Assembly (NCBI GenBank): GCA_002384815.1
Contig: DGBN01000059.1
Span: 1 to 64,000, forward strand
Direction of reading: 5' to 3'
DNA from: Oxalobacteraceae bacterium UBA4003
GTDB lineage: Bacteria > Pseudomonadota > Gammaproteobacteria > Burkholderiales > Burkholderiaceae_D
Length of the DNA: 64,000 bases
Positions 51,184 through 60,898 of this stretch are shown here, one piece after another (position 1 is the stretch's first letter; each line of letters starts with the position of its first letter). The notes under the pieces are model-generated. The model was not told the DNA's origin and did no database searches. It was given only the letters and a program-made list of their open reading frames with translations. A program made the position numbers and the translations under genes.

Positions 51184-51684
51184 ATGAAGAACTTTTTACG
51201 TACCTTGTTCGGTTTTGTTTGCGGTTTGCTGATGTTCGGCTGTAATGGACGAGTGATTGAAGACTTCGGCCTGGAAAAACTGAGCAAGGGCGTTTCAACT
51301 GAAGCGGACGTGCGTAGCGCGATGGGCGAGCCGGCCATGGTCTGGAACGAGGACAATGGTTTACGCACACTGGAATATCCAAAAGGGCCGGAAGGACATC
51401 GTACCTTCATGGTCAATCTGGATGCACAGGGTGTTTTCCAGACTTATACGCAGGTATTAACGCAGCAGAATTTCGCCACGATCAGGGTCGGCATGAGCCG
51501 TGATCAGGTGCGCCGGATACTCGGCAAGCCGCGTACCGTCGTCAAGTTCGGTTTGAAGAACGAAGAGGTATGGGATTGGCGTTATCTGGAAGGTCCGGCG
51601 ACTGAACGTTTTTTCAATGTGCATTTCGATGTTGATAGCGGCACGGTCACGCAAACGTCCGTGACCGATCCAGTGTACGGTTAG
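51184..51684 (+). CDS. BamE/SmpA-like outer-membrane lipoprotein
   Basis: ATG 51184 gives 166 residues with a lipoprotein signal (FGFVCGLLMFGC; lipidated Cys near residue 20). Two SmpA/OmlA-type repeats are visible, KGVSTEADVRSAMGEP and VGMSRDQVRRILGKP. It is a paralogue-type member of the BamE superfamily rather than clearly BamE itself. It is likely anchored in the outer membrane. Confidence 0.7.
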   Translation: MKNFLRTLFGFVCGLLMFGCNGRVIEDFGLEKLSKGVSTEADVRSAMGEPAMVWNEDNGLRTLEYPKGPEGHRTFMVNLDAQGVFQTYTQVLTQQNFATIRVGMSRDQVRRILGKPRTVVKFGLKNEEVWDWRYLEGPATERFFNVHFDVDSGTVTQTSVTDPVYG

Positions 51685-51702
51685 GCAGGGATCGAAACGC
51701 CA

Positions 51703-53397
51703 TCAGGATGCCAGTGCTTCGCTGCGTGCGACGGCGTCGGGCAGATTGCGCAGACAATTTTGTAATCCCAAGCGATTCAGGAATCCGCTGCGTCGCATCA
51801 AATCCAGCGGTTGCTGATTCGGTCCGCACAGGATGAGTTGGCTGCCTTGTTGCTGTAATGTTTTGTGTATGGTTTCCAGGGCGTCCAGGCCGGTTGCATC
51901 CATATTGATCAATTGATGCAATTCCAGAATCAACGCTTTTTCCGGCATCGCCTTCGGTGCGATCAGTCCTTCCAGCTTGCCGACTGCGCCAAAAAACAGT
52001 GAACCGAAGATCGAATAAGCCATCACGCCGCGTGGCAAGGGCACATTCAAACTGTCCGATGGGATCAGTTCTATCCGTGTCAGGCTGGAGATCCGATAAA
52101 TAAAAAACACGCAGGCCAGCATCAGCCCGACTTGCACCGCCACCGTCAAATCGACGATGACAGTCAGAAAAAACGTCGCCAGCATCAGGATCCGGTAGTT
52201 CATCGAAAAATGCCTGAGCCGCACAAACTCATGCCACTCGCCCATGTTGTAAGCGACATATAAAAGAATGGCAGCCAATGCAGCCAGCGGAATATTGTTG
52301 GCGAGCGGCGCGGCGATCAGGACGATGATCAATAAAGTCAATGCATGCAGAATGCCGGCGATAGGCGATGCGGCACCGGCGCGGATGTTCGTTACTGTAC
52401 GGGCAATCGTGCCTGTGGCCGGTATGCCGCCAAAGAAAGGCGTGACGATATTCGCGAGGCCTTGCGCCATCAACTCCTGATTCGGATCGTGTCGATCGCC
52501 GGTAATGTTGTCGGCGACGCGTGCGCACAGCAGCGATTCAATCGCACCCAATAAAGCGATCGTCAGCGCAGGCGGGAATAATTGTTTGACAAGCTCCCAC
52601 GAAAACTGTGGTAACTGGAATGAAGGAATTTCTTGCGGTATGCCGCCGAACTTGCTGCCTATGGTATCGACTTTCAGGTCGAAAAGCGTGACGGCCAGGG
52701 TTGCGAGGATCAAGACCAGTATCGTGCCGGGTATGGCGCGCATGATGCCTGACAGACGATTGGTTTTTTGGCCTGCTTGCCAATCAGGCTGATCTGTTTT
52801 CTTTTTCCAGATTAACGGCCAGCTAAAAATCAGGATCAATGAAAAGACCGCAATCGCCACGCTGATCGGGTTGAATGTGTCGGCATGTGTTGCCAGCACC
52901 TGCAGTTGCGCAAAAAAATCGGCAGGCATCTTGTCTATTCGCAAGCCGAAAAAATCCTTCATCTGCGACAAGGCGATCAGGACCGCAATCCCGTTGGTGA
53001 AACCTATCACGATAGGTACCGGGATATAACGTATCAGGGAGCCGAGGCGGAACAGGCCCATTGCGCACAACATCATGCCGGCGAAGATGGTGGCGATCAG
53101 AAGATTGGCGACGCCGTAGGTTTCGACTATGCCGTAAATGATGACGATGAAGGCACCGGCTGGGCCACCGATCTGCACGCGTGAGCCGCCGAATGCGGAA
53201 ACCAGGAAGCCGGCAATGATCGCGGTAAAGATACCGGCTTCAGGTTTGACACCACTGGCGATCGCAAACGCCATCGCCAGAGGGAGAGCGACGATGCCAA
53301 CAGTCAAACCTGCGCTCAGATCGCGAAAGAACAAACCGGCGTCGTAATCGCGCAAGCAATCGAACAAGCGTGGGTGGAACGAGAATTTGAACGTCAT
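51703..53397 (-). CDS. SulP-family anion transporter with STAS domain
   Basis: A 564-residue permease with about eleven to twelve helices (GGPAGAFIVIIYG, PVPIVIGFTNGIAVLIALSQ, NQELMAQGLANIVTPFFGGIP) and a C-terminal STAS domain (about 440-560, LILELHQLINMDATGLDALE). SulP proteins carry sulfate, bicarbonate or dicarboxylates; the substrate is not evident. No carbonic anhydrase or sulfur gene is adjacent. Confidence 0.9.
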   Translation of the reverse strand: MTFKFSFHPRLFDCLRDYDAGLFFRDLSAGLTVGIVALPLAMAFAIASGVKPEAGIFTAIIAGFLVSAFGGSRVQIGGPAGAFIVIIYGIVETYGVANLLIATIFAGMMLCAMGLFRLGSLIRYIPVPIVIGFTNGIAVLIALSQMKDFFGLRIDKMPADFFAQLQVLATHADTFNPISVAIAVFSLILIFSWPLIWKKKTDQPDWQAGQKTNRLSGIMRAIPGTILVLILATLAVTLFDLKVDTIGSKFGGIPQEIPSFQLPQFSWELVKQLFPPALTIALLGAIESLLCARVADNITGDRHDPNQELMAQGLANIVTPFFGGIPATGTIARTVTNIRAGAASPIAGILHALTLLIIVLIAAPLANNIPLAALAAILLYVAYNMGEWHEFVRLRHFSMNYRILMLATFFLTVIVDLTVAVQVGLMLACVFFIYRISSLTRIELIPSDSLNVPLPRGVMAYSIFGSLFFGAVGKLEGLIAPKAMPEKALILELHQLINMDATGLDALETIHKTLQQQGSQLILCGPNQQPLDLMRRSGFLNRLGLQNCLRNLPDAVARSEALAS

Positions 53398-53672
53398 TGG
53401 TCTGTACCTTCACGGTCACGATGATTGCCGGATGCAGCGACTGCTGTACTTAGGCTTGCATGATGACGATGTTAGCAGCAGCTTTTATGCCAGACAATGC
53501 ATGCGCGAAATTAGTGTTCAACATGAAGACGGTTCTCTGTTCGCGATAAGTATTCAAGACCGTGTCGAACTTGCGTCCGACAGCAAGCATCTTCATTCCT
53601 CGCTGTATTTTCTTCAAAGAGATGAAGAGAATGGAGCAACGGGAATGCTGATGCCAATACCAGCTCTGGCTA

Positions 53673-54464
53673 TCAAGCCTGATAACGTTTTGCCGCGTGT
53701 TCCTGCGCGAGATTAGGCAACATTGCCTGACGTGCGGAATTGAAGGTTTCCCATTGCGCAGCATCAGGCAGTGGTGGAATCGTGATGACTTCGCCGCGAT
53801 CAAAACCGACCAAAGCTGCATCGACCAGCTCGCCTACTTCCATCACACCATCGATCTCATTGACGTCACGACCCGAGCGTTCCCAGAGTTCTGTTCTCGT
53901 CGCTGCCGGCAGCACCGCTTGCACATACACGCCGCGTGTACCGAGTTCTGCATGCAGTGCTTGCGAGTAGTGCAATACATAAGCCTTGGTTGCACCGTAC
54001 ATGCCAAGTTGCAGTTCGGGAGCAAGTGCAACCACAGAAGCGATATTCACAATCGCACCTTGTCCCTGTGCCAGATAACGAGGGATGATCGCTGCACTCA
54101 GGCGCGTCAGCGAAGTGATGTTCAACGTGATCAGGTTTTCCTGCTCATCGGCAGTCGAGGTTTCAAAACCACCATGTGTGGCGGCGCCGGCATTGTTGAC
54201 CAAGATGCCGATGTCTTTGTCGTCGCGCAGGCGGGTTTCAACTTTTGCCAGGTCGGAGGGCTTGGTCAGGTCGGCGACGATGATGTCGACAGTCACGCCT
54301 CTTTCCTTGCGCAGTCGCGCAGCGACTTCTTCCAATTTTTCACTGTTACGGGCGACGAGTACCAGATTATGGCCGCGTTTCGCGTAGCGATCGGCATAGG
54401 TTGCGCCTATGCCAGTGGAGGCGCCGGTGATCAGTACTTTGGTGGTTTTGGCTTCGATGCTCAT
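53673..54464 (-). CDS. Short-chain dehydrogenase/reductase
   Basis: A 263-residue classical SDR with cofactor motif GASTGIG (14-20), NNAG, the Ser of NIASVV and catalytic YGATK. It probably uses NADP(H), as an Arg/Lys-rich VLVARNSEKL segment follows the second strand. Substrate is unknown. It is divergent from a tetR-type gene with operator-like repeats between, so the regulator probably controls it. Confidence 0.88.
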   Translation of the reverse strand: MSIEAKTTKVLITGASTGIGATYADRYAKRGHNLVLVARNSEKLEEVAARLRKERGVTVDIIVADLTKPSDLAKVETRLRDDKDIGILVNNAGAATHGGFETSTADEQENLITLNITSLTRLSAAIIPRYLAQGQGAIVNIASVVALAPELQLGMYGATKAYVLHYSQALHAELGTRGVYVQAVLPAATRTELWERSGRDVNEIDGVMEVGELVDAALVGFDRGEVITIPPLPDAAQWETFNSARQAMLPNLAQEHAAKRYQA

Positions 54465-54533
54465 GCTTATTCCTTTAATAGTTAAAACGAGTCGGGATAG
54501 CAGTCAAAAGACTGCTTTATGGCATCAAATTTT

Positions 54534-54570
54534 AATCATGATGCCAATAATGATTGTAATCATGATGATT
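54534..54570. promoter_or_regulatory. Clustered AATCAT/ATGATT half-sites, probable TetR operator
   Basis: AATCAT occurs at 54534 and 54558, ATGATT at 54550 and 54565. The middle pair forms a 6-2-6 inverted repeat and the last pair the palindrome AATCATGATGATT (54558-54570). They lie between the divergent SDR and TetR genes. Confidence 0.55.
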
Positions 54571-54624
54571 GTCATGTAAAGTGTCAAGCATTAATTTGTG
54601 ATTATTTTCAGCTAAGGAAAAAGG

Positions 54625-55191
54625 ATGAAAATCAGCAAAGAGCAAGTTGCAGAAAACCGGAAACTGATTCTGGATGCGGCGGCACGCATGTTTCGTGAGC
54701 GCGGGTTTGAAGGTGTGACTGTGGCGGAAGTGATGAAAGCTGCCGGGCTGACGCATGGCGCGTTCTATGGACATTTCACGTCCAAGGATGATTTGCTGGC
54801 GCAAGCTTTTGCGCATACGCTGGCACCGTATTCAGGTCCGGATGCGCAAGCGATCGACTTTGCAGCGTTTGGGGATGCATATTTAAGTGGCAAGCACAGG
54901 GACAATCCTGGCATCGGTTGTTTGTTCTCGACCTTGGCGCAGGAGGCTACGCGTGCGTCGGATGCTGCGCGTGCAACGATGACAGAGAGTGCACGTCGCC
55001 AGATTGAAAACTTCAGTCATTCGATGGCAGGTGAAACGGATGTGGACCGACGTCAGGCCGCGGTTGGCAATTGGGCGGCGATGATAGGTGCAGTTACGCT
55101 GTCACGTGTGTTGAATGATCCGGCGTTGTCGGATCAGATACTGAGTGATGTGAAGGCTTGGTTGGCTCGCTCCAATGCTGTCGAAAAATAA
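54625..55191 (+). CDS. TetR-family transcriptional repressor
   Basis: A 188-residue regulator with the N-terminal helix-turn-helix (FRERGFEGVTVAEVMKAAGL, THGAFYGHFTSKDDLLAQAF). The C-terminal part is a ligand-binding helical domain with one Cys (GIGCLF). It resembles the group that controls adjacent divergent oxidoreductases and is probably autoregulated through the half-sites upstream. Confidence 0.9.
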   Translation: MKISKEQVAENRKLILDAAARMFRERGFEGVTVAEVMKAAGLTHGAFYGHFTSKDDLLAQAFAHTLAPYSGPDAQAIDFAAFGDAYLSGKHRDNPGIGCLFSTLAQEATRASDAARATMTESARRQIENFSHSMAGETDVDRRQAAVGNWAAMIGAVTLSRVLNDPALSDQILSDVKAWLARSNAVEK

Positions 55192-55241
55192 TGACGCACA
55201 ATAAATGAAATGATAATGAATAAAGCGCATACATAGAGCGC

Positions 55242-55273
55242 AATAAAAACGGGCCATTCGGCCCGTTTTTATT
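55242..55273. terminator. Bidirectional terminator between tetR-type gene and metG
   Basis: AATAAAAACGGGCC (55242-55255) pairs perfectly with GGCCCGTTTTTATT (55260-55273) around ATTC. The two genes converge here. Confidence 0.9.
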
Positions 55274-55293
55274 CTCTGCTTTGTTTCGACGAA

Positions 55294-57426
55294 TCAGCCG
55301 ACGCGCATACCGGGCTCTGCACCCGGCCATGGATTCAGAATATAAATACCTGGATTGGTTTTTTCATCGGCGGCAGATGCAGCCAGCACCATTCCTTCAG
55401 AGATACCGAACTTCATCTTGCGTGGCGCGAGGTTGGCGACCATCACGGTCAATTTTCCGACCAAATCTTCCGGCGTGTAAGCGGATTTGATGCCGGAGAA
55501 CACATTGCGCAAACGACCTTCGCCTACATCCAGCGTCAGGCGCAGCAATTTATCTGAACCTTCGACGTGTTCACAGTTGACGATTTTTGCGATACGCAAA
55601 TCGATCTTGGCAAAATCGTCGATCTTGATTTCCGGTGCGATTGTTTCGATAGATGTCGCGCTTGTCGCATCGCCATTTGATGGAACTCCGGGTACACCGA
55701 CGGTCACATCAACCACGGCAGGCATGTCGAACAAATCATCCAGCATTTTCGGTTCCACGCGCGTCATCAGGTGCGAATACGGATTGACCAGATGATTGTT
55801 CGGCAATGGAGTGACTACGTGATGCCATTGCAACGGCGCTATGTTCAACAGCACTTCGACTTGTGTTGCCAGATTTGGCAATACCGGTTTCAGATAGATG
55901 GTCAGGATGCGGAATGCTTCCAGCAAGCGACTGCAGACTTCCTGCAAGGCTGCGCTGTTTTCCGGTTTCTTGGCCAATTCCCATGGTTTGTTCGCATCGA
56001 CATACGCGTTGATGATGTCGGCTTGTTCCATGATGGCGCGCAGTGCCTTGCCGTATTCGCGTTGGTCGTACAAGGATTGGATTTCCGGCGCGATATCGCG
56101 CAGCTTGCTGATGAAGGCATCGTCCTTGGTTGCCCAGTCGGTGACGACGTGACCATCGAAGCGTTTCGCGATAAAGCCTGCAGCGCGGCTGGCGATGTTC
56201 ACATATTTACCGACCAGATCGCTGTTGACGCGTGCGATGAAATCTTCCGGATTGAAGTCGATGTCTTCGTTGCGTGCACTCAGTTTGTTTGCGAGGTAGT
56301 AACGCAGCCATTCCGGATTCATGCCGAGACTCAGGTATTTCAAAGGATCCAGTCCGGTGCCACGGCTCTTGCTCATCTTCTCGCCGTTGTTGACGGTCAG
56401 GAAGCCGTGCACGAATACCTTGTTCGGTGTTTTGCGGCCGCTGAATTTCAGCATCGCCGGCCAGAACAGGGTGTGGAAATTGACGATGTCCTTGCCGATG
56501 AAATGGATTTGCTCCAGCGCAGGATCAGCCATGTAGGTGTCGAAGTTGTCGCCGCGTTTATCGAGCAAATTCTTCAGCGACGCCAGATAGCCGACCGGCG
56601 CATCCAGCCAGACGTAAAAGTATTTGCCCGGAGAATCTGGAATCTCAATGCCGAAGTAAGGCGCATCGCGCGAAATGTCCCAATCGCTCAAACCCTCGCT
56701 GGTGCTGCCATCGATATTGTCACGTATCGAAAACCATTCTTTGACCTTGTTCGCGACTTCCGACTGCAGATGTGCTTTGCCGTCAGTGTCGTTGCCTTGT
56801 ATCCACTGCTCGAGAAATTCCACGCAACGCGGATCGGACAAGGTGAAGAAGAAGTGTTCGGAGTTCTTCAACACTGGTGTCGCGCCTGTCAATGTCGAAT
56901 ACGGGTTAATCAGATCGGTAGGCACATACACTGCGCCGCAGACTTCGCAATTGTCGCCGTATTGATCTTTCGCGCCGCATTTCGGGCATTGACCTTTGAT
57001 GTAGCGATCCGGCAGGAACATGCTTTTTTCAGGATCGAAGAATTGTTCGACCGTTTTGGTCGCGATCAATCCGGATTTTTTCAAGTCCAGATAAATCTGT
57101 TTTGCCAGTTCGTGATTCTCCGGGCTGTCGGTTGAGCTCCAGTTATCGAAGGCAATATGAAAGCCATCCAGGTATTGTTTGCGTCCGGCTGCAATGTTGG
57201 CGACGAACTGCTGCGGCGTCAGGCCGGCTTTTTCTGCCGCGATCATGATGGGTGCGCCGTGCGCATCGTCGGCGCCGACGAAATTGACTTGACTGCCTTG
57301 CATACGCTGGAACCGCACCCAGATATCGGCCTGAATGTATTCCATGATATGGCCGATATGGAACGCGCCGTTGGCGTAAGGGAGGGCGGTGGTGACGAAA
57401 ATTTTGCGTGGCAATGGATTGCTCAT
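55294..57426 (-). CDS. metG: Methionyl-tRNA synthetase
   Basis: A 710-residue class I synthetase. HIGH motif in NGAFHIGHIMEY, KMSKS in NNGEKMSKSRG, and a zinc knuckle CPKCGAKDQYGDNCEVC (four Cys). The C-terminal 110 residues form the tRNA-binding dimerisation domain (IDDFAKIDLRIAKIVNCEHV). Length is normal for the dimeric type. It is divergent from gltX with about 235 bases between. Confidence 0.97.
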   Translation of the reverse strand: MSNPLPRKIFVTTALPYANGAFHIGHIMEYIQADIWVRFQRMQGSQVNFVGADDAHGAPIMIAAEKAGLTPQQFVANIAAGRKQYLDGFHIAFDNWSSTDSPENHELAKQIYLDLKKSGLIATKTVEQFFDPEKSMFLPDRYIKGQCPKCGAKDQYGDNCEVCGAVYVPTDLINPYSTLTGATPVLKNSEHFFFTLSDPRCVEFLEQWIQGNDTDGKAHLQSEVANKVKEWFSIRDNIDGSTSEGLSDWDISRDAPYFGIEIPDSPGKYFYVWLDAPVGYLASLKNLLDKRGDNFDTYMADPALEQIHFIGKDIVNFHTLFWPAMLKFSGRKTPNKVFVHGFLTVNNGEKMSKSRGTGLDPLKYLSLGMNPEWLRYYLANKLSARNEDIDFNPEDFIARVNSDLVGKYVNIASRAAGFIAKRFDGHVVTDWATKDDAFISKLRDIAPEIQSLYDQREYGKALRAIMEQADIINAYVDANKPWELAKKPENSAALQEVCSRLLEAFRILTIYLKPVLPNLATQVEVLLNIAPLQWHHVVTPLPNNHLVNPYSHLMTRVEPKMLDDLFDMPAVVDVTVGVPGVPSNGDATSATSIETIAPEIKIDDFAKIDLRIAKIVNCEHVEGSDKLLRLTLDVGEGRLRNVFSGIKSAYTPEDLVGKLTVMVANLAPRKMKFGISEGMVLAASAADEKTNPGIYILNPWPGAEPGMRVG

Positions 57427-57627
57427 AAGGTGATGCTTGATGAATAAGGTAATAAAGGCGTAATTTTAGCAGTGCGGGGCGGGTTGTCGCAGGCTCGCTT
57501 TATATATAGCCGATTAAATGACAATATATAAGCTATCTTGCCCTTATCTGTTTAAAGAGGGATGGATATTGCAGCCGGGGCTAGGCCATCAGCATGGCGA
57601 CGCGGTAAAATGGCGTTTTTTCACAGG

Positions 57628-57655
57628 ACGGCTTTGGCAATCCAAGGCCGTTTTT
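57628..57655 (+). terminator. Terminator-like hairpin directly before gltX
   Basis: ACGGCTTTGG (57628-57637) pairs with CCAAGGCCGT (57642-57651, one G-U pair) around CAAT, and TTTTT follows. It lies eight bases before the gltX ATG. It could be an attenuator or could hide the weak AAGG ribosome-binding-like sequence; no other such sequence precedes the start. Confidence 0.6.
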
Positions 57656-57662
57656 ATTTGCC

Positions 57663-59057
57663 ATGACAGTACGTACCCGTTTCGCCCCCAGCCCAACCGG
57701 CTATCTCCACGTTGGCGGCGCGCGCACCGCGCTTTTTTCCTGGGCCTATGCACGCCACTTTGGCGGCACCTTTGTGCTGCGTATCGAAGATACCGATCTG
57801 GAACGTTCCACACCTGAAGCCGTACAGGCGATCATTGAGGGGATGGAATGGTTGGGTCTGCATCATGACGAAGGTCCGTTCTATCAAATGCAGCGCATGG
57901 ATCGCTATCGCGAAGTGATCGCGCAAATGCTGGCGGCGGGTACTGCTTATCATTGTTATTCATCACCGGAAGAAGTCGAAGCGATGCGCGAACGTCAACG
58001 CGCTGCCGGTGAGAAGCCGCGCTATGATGGCACCTGGAGACCGGAAGAAGGCAAAACCTTGCCGACAATTCCTGCCGATCGCAAACCTGTCGTGCGCTTC
58101 CGCAATCCGACTGACGGCGATGTGACCTGGATCGATGTCGTCAAAGGCTCGATCACGATTTCCAATCGCGAGCTGGATGATCTGGTGATCGCGCGTCCTG
58201 ACGGTACACCTACGTATAACTTCTGCGTGGCAGTGGACGACTCTGACATGAAGATCACACATGTGATTCGTGGCGATGATCACGTCAACAATACGCCGCG
58301 CCAGATTAATATCCTGCAAGCGATAGGCGCACCGTTGCCGCTGTATGGTCATTTGCCCATGATTCTCGGTACCGACGGTGAGAAATTATCGAAACGTCAC
58401 GGTGCAGTCAGCGTGATGGATTATCCGGCACAAGGGTATTTACCTGAAGCGATGCTGAATTATCTAGGGCGTCTGGGCTGGAGCCATGGTGACGATGAAG
58501 TGTTTACCGTCGAGCAGTTCCAGCAATGGTTCGATCTCGATCATCTGACCAAATCGCCGGCGCAATTCAATCCGGAAAAACTCGACTGGTTGAATAATCA
58601 CTACATCAAGCAAGCCGACAATACGCGCCTTGCCGATCTGGCCCGTCCCATGATGAACAGTCTCGGTGCCCAGTTCGACAATGCCCCCGATCTGGCAGCC
58701 GTCATCGCATTGATGAAAGATCGCATCAATACAATCAATGAGCTGGCAGTGGCTGCAATGTTGTTCTATCGTCAGCCGACGCCGGATGCTGCATTGTTGA
58801 CGCAACATGTGACCGATGTGATCAAGCCTGCGTTGCAGCAGTATGCCGCCCAATTGAAGACGGTGGAGTGGAGCAAGGAAGCATTGTCCGCTGCACTGAA
58901 GGAAGTACTGGCTGCACACAAACTGAAGATGCCGCAACTGGCGATGCCCCTGCGCCTTTTGCTGACCGGACAATTGCAAACACCATCGATCGATGCGGTG
59001 GTTGAATTGTTTGGCCGCGAGGTCGTTTTAGCGCGTCTAGCAAACTATCTTCAATAA
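57663..59057 (+). CDS. gltX: Glutamyl-tRNA synthetase
   Basis: A 464-residue class I synthetase that charges tRNA-Glu. The HIGH-type motif is HVGGARTA in PSPTGYLHVGGARTA, and the KMSKS-type motif is EKLSKRHGAVS. The start at MTVRTRFAPSP matches family N-termini. A terminator-like hairpin abuts the start codon. tRNA-Ala and tRNA-Glu follow on the same strand, so the enzyme gene is next to the gene of its substrate. Confidence 0.97.
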   Translation: MTVRTRFAPSPTGYLHVGGARTALFSWAYARHFGGTFVLRIEDTDLERSTPEAVQAIIEGMEWLGLHHDEGPFYQMQRMDRYREVIAQMLAAGTAYHCYSSPEEVEAMRERQRAAGEKPRYDGTWRPEEGKTLPTIPADRKPVVRFRNPTDGDVTWIDVVKGSITISNRELDDLVIARPDGTPTYNFCVAVDDSDMKITHVIRGDDHVNNTPRQINILQAIGAPLPLYGHLPMILGTDGEKLSKRHGAVSVMDYPAQGYLPEAMLNYLGRLGWSHGDDEVFTVEQFQQWFDLDHLTKSPAQFNPEKLDWLNNHYIKQADNTRLADLARPMMNSLGAQFDNAPDLAAVIALMKDRINTINELAVAAMLFYRQPTPDAALLTQHVTDVIKPALQQYAAQLKTVEWSKEALSAALKEVLAAHKLKMPQLAMPLRLLLTGQLQTPSIDAVVELFGREVVLARLANYLQ

Positions 59058-59071
59058 ATTTCAAAAGAGCA

Positions 59072-59101
59072 TTTACACAGCGAGAAAACCTTTGCTATAA
59101 T
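59072..59101 (+). promoter_or_regulatory. Promoter of the tRNA-Ala/tRNA-Glu unit
   Basis: TTTACA (59072-59077) and TATAAT (59096-59101) are 18 bases apart, and a GC-rich discriminator follows. Transcription would begin about ten bases before tRNA-Ala. Confidence 0.65.
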
Positions 59102-59118
59102 CTCGCTTCTGCATTCGA

Positions 59119-59194
<76 letters not shown>

Positions 59195-59232
59195 CCGATT
59201 TTGCAGAAGGTCAGTATCAAGGACAGATTTCT

Positions 59233-59308
59233 GTCCCCATCGTCTAGAGGCCTAGGACATCACCCTTTCACGGTGAGTACAGGGGTTCGAATCCCCTTGG
59301 GGACGCCA
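59233..59308 (+). tRNA. tRNA-Glu (TTC)
   Basis: A 76-nt cloverleaf with acceptor GTCCCCA/TGGGGAC, anticodon TTC within CCCTTTCACGG, T loop TTCGAAT and encoded CCA (59306-59308). It follows tRNA-Ala after 38 bases and is followed by a terminator. Confidence 0.95.
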
Positions 59309-59335
59309 AATTTCCAGATGTGTCTGGTACGAGAT

Positions 59336-59362
59336 AAAGCTCTGATTATTCAGGGCTTTTTT
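59336..59362 (+). terminator. Terminator of the tRNA unit
   Basis: AAAGCTCTGA (59336-59345) pairs with TCAGGGCTTT (59350-59359) around TTAT, with further T residues. Confidence 0.8.
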
Positions 59363-59608
59363 CGTTTCTGGCTACAACACAGCTCGACATCGGTTTACTG
59401 CACGAAACGATTTCGAACTGTGTTCCAGAACAGAATCCGTTTACGCATTTCCCGGCTGGCGGCACACGTATTATTTAACGCTCGCTAGAGCATCATGTTT
59501 CATTCTCTTGGTTCACCGTTCTGTGGCAACCGTGCGATCCTGCATCACGCTAGAGGTGTGCATTGATGCATCGATTATCATGTCGGGATTCCTTTTCTGA
59601 CTGACTGT

Positions 59609-60787
59609 ATGAGTATTCCTCACACCTTGCATCTGTTTTGTCGTGTCGTCGATAACTATGGCGACATCGGTATTTGCTGGCGGCTCGCAAGACAACTGCA
59701 ACAAGAACATGGCATCGCTGTCACTTTGTGGGTGGACGATTTATCCAGCTTTCAGCGAATTTGTCCGGAAGTTGAAATCGATGCTGAAGAACAGTGCTTG
59801 TTCGGTGTGACGGTGCACCACTGGCGTAATCAGGAAGGTGTATTTTCGACAGGCGATATTGCCGATATTGTCATTGAGTTTTTTGCCTGCGATATCCCGC
59901 CCGGCTACATGGCCGCCATGGCAGAGTGCAATCCGCGTCCAGTATGGCTCAACCTCGAAGGGTTGACTGCGGAAGAATGGGTGGAAGGCTGCCATACCTT
60001 GCCATCGCCGCATCCGCGCCTGCCGCTGACGAAACATTTTTTCTTCCCCGGCTTCACCAGCAAAACGGGCGGCTTGCTGCGTGAATCCGCATTGGAAGAA
60101 GAGCGCCGGAAATTTCAGGCGAATACTACGGCCATGGAAAATTTTCTTGCGCAGTTCGGTGTAACGCCGGCAGAAATGACATCGTTAAAGGTTTCCCTGT
60201 TTTGCTATCCGCACGCACCAGTTGCAGAACTGTTCAATACATGGAAAAACGGCGGGTCAGCCATCACTTGCCTGGTGCCGGAAGGCGTGGCGGTCGAAGC
60301 AGTGCAGTCTTTTCTGGGGATGGATGCGCAAGCGGGAGTGGTGCAAACGCATGGCGCACTCACTGTACGCGTCCTGCCCTTTGTGGCGCAATCCGATTAC
60401 GACAAGCTGTTATGGACGTGCGATATCAATTTCGTGCGCGGCGAGGATTCATGGGTGCGTGCGCAATGGGCAGGCAAGCCGTTTATCTGGCACATCTACC
60501 CGCAAGATGAAAACCTGCATCACAAGAAATTGCGCGCCTTCCTGCAACGTTATGCAATCGGTATTGGAAGTCTGGTTAGCTTTGCTTTGAATTGGAATGG
60601 CGCCGCAACTGAGCTTATTGCAGAGCAGATGGACTGGCCTGCGCTTTGGCAGCGACTGCTGGCTGACCGAACTTGCATTGCGTGCCAGTCTGCCGATTGG
60701 CAGCGGCAGATGCTGGAAAATGGTGATCTGGCTGGCAATTTGCTGACGTTTGCGGGGGCGCTACGCTCAGTGCCAGCAAAAAACTAG
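59609..60787 (+). CDS. earP: EF-P arginine rhamnosyltransferase
   Basis: A 392-residue GT-B glycosyltransferase that attaches rhamnose to Arg32 of EF-P using dTDP-rhamnose. The N-terminal VVDNYGDIGICWRLARQL contains Asp15 and Asp19, equivalent to the catalytic pair of studied EarP proteins; the C-terminal donor site has RGEDSWVRAQWAGKPFIWHI followed by YPQ. The substrate gene efp follows after 111 bases. A TATAAT at 60789-60794, right after its stop, may be part of a separate efp promoter. Confidence 0.95.
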   Translation: MSIPHTLHLFCRVVDNYGDIGICWRLARQLQQEHGIAVTLWVDDLSSFQRICPEVEIDAEEQCLFGVTVHHWRNQEGVFSTGDIADIVIEFFACDIPPGYMAAMAECNPRPVWLNLEGLTAEEWVEGCHTLPSPHPRLPLTKHFFFPGFTSKTGGLLRESALEEERRKFQANTTAMENFLAQFGVTPAEMTSLKVSLFCYPHAPVAELFNTWKNGGSAITCLVPEGVAVEAVQSFLGMDAQAGVVQTHGALTVRVLPFVAQSDYDKLLWTCDINFVRGEDSWVRAQWAGKPFIWHIYPQDENLHHKKLRAFLQRYAIGIGSLVSFALNWNGAATELIAEQMDWPALWQRLLADRTCIACQSADWQRQMLENGDLAGNLLTFAGALRSVPAKN

Positions 60788-60898
60788 GTATAATGCGCGG
60801 TCAATTTATAACGTTTTTTCGATCAAACGTGAGCTTACGGCGCTTTTTGCCTGCAGGCGACAGATGATTTTTATGCAACCTACTTTTTTACACTTACT

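Noticed and set aside
53387..53716. 109-codon plus-strand ORF between sulP and SDR genes
   Set aside because: It overlaps both neighbouring genes at their ends and has no family signal or ribosome binding site.
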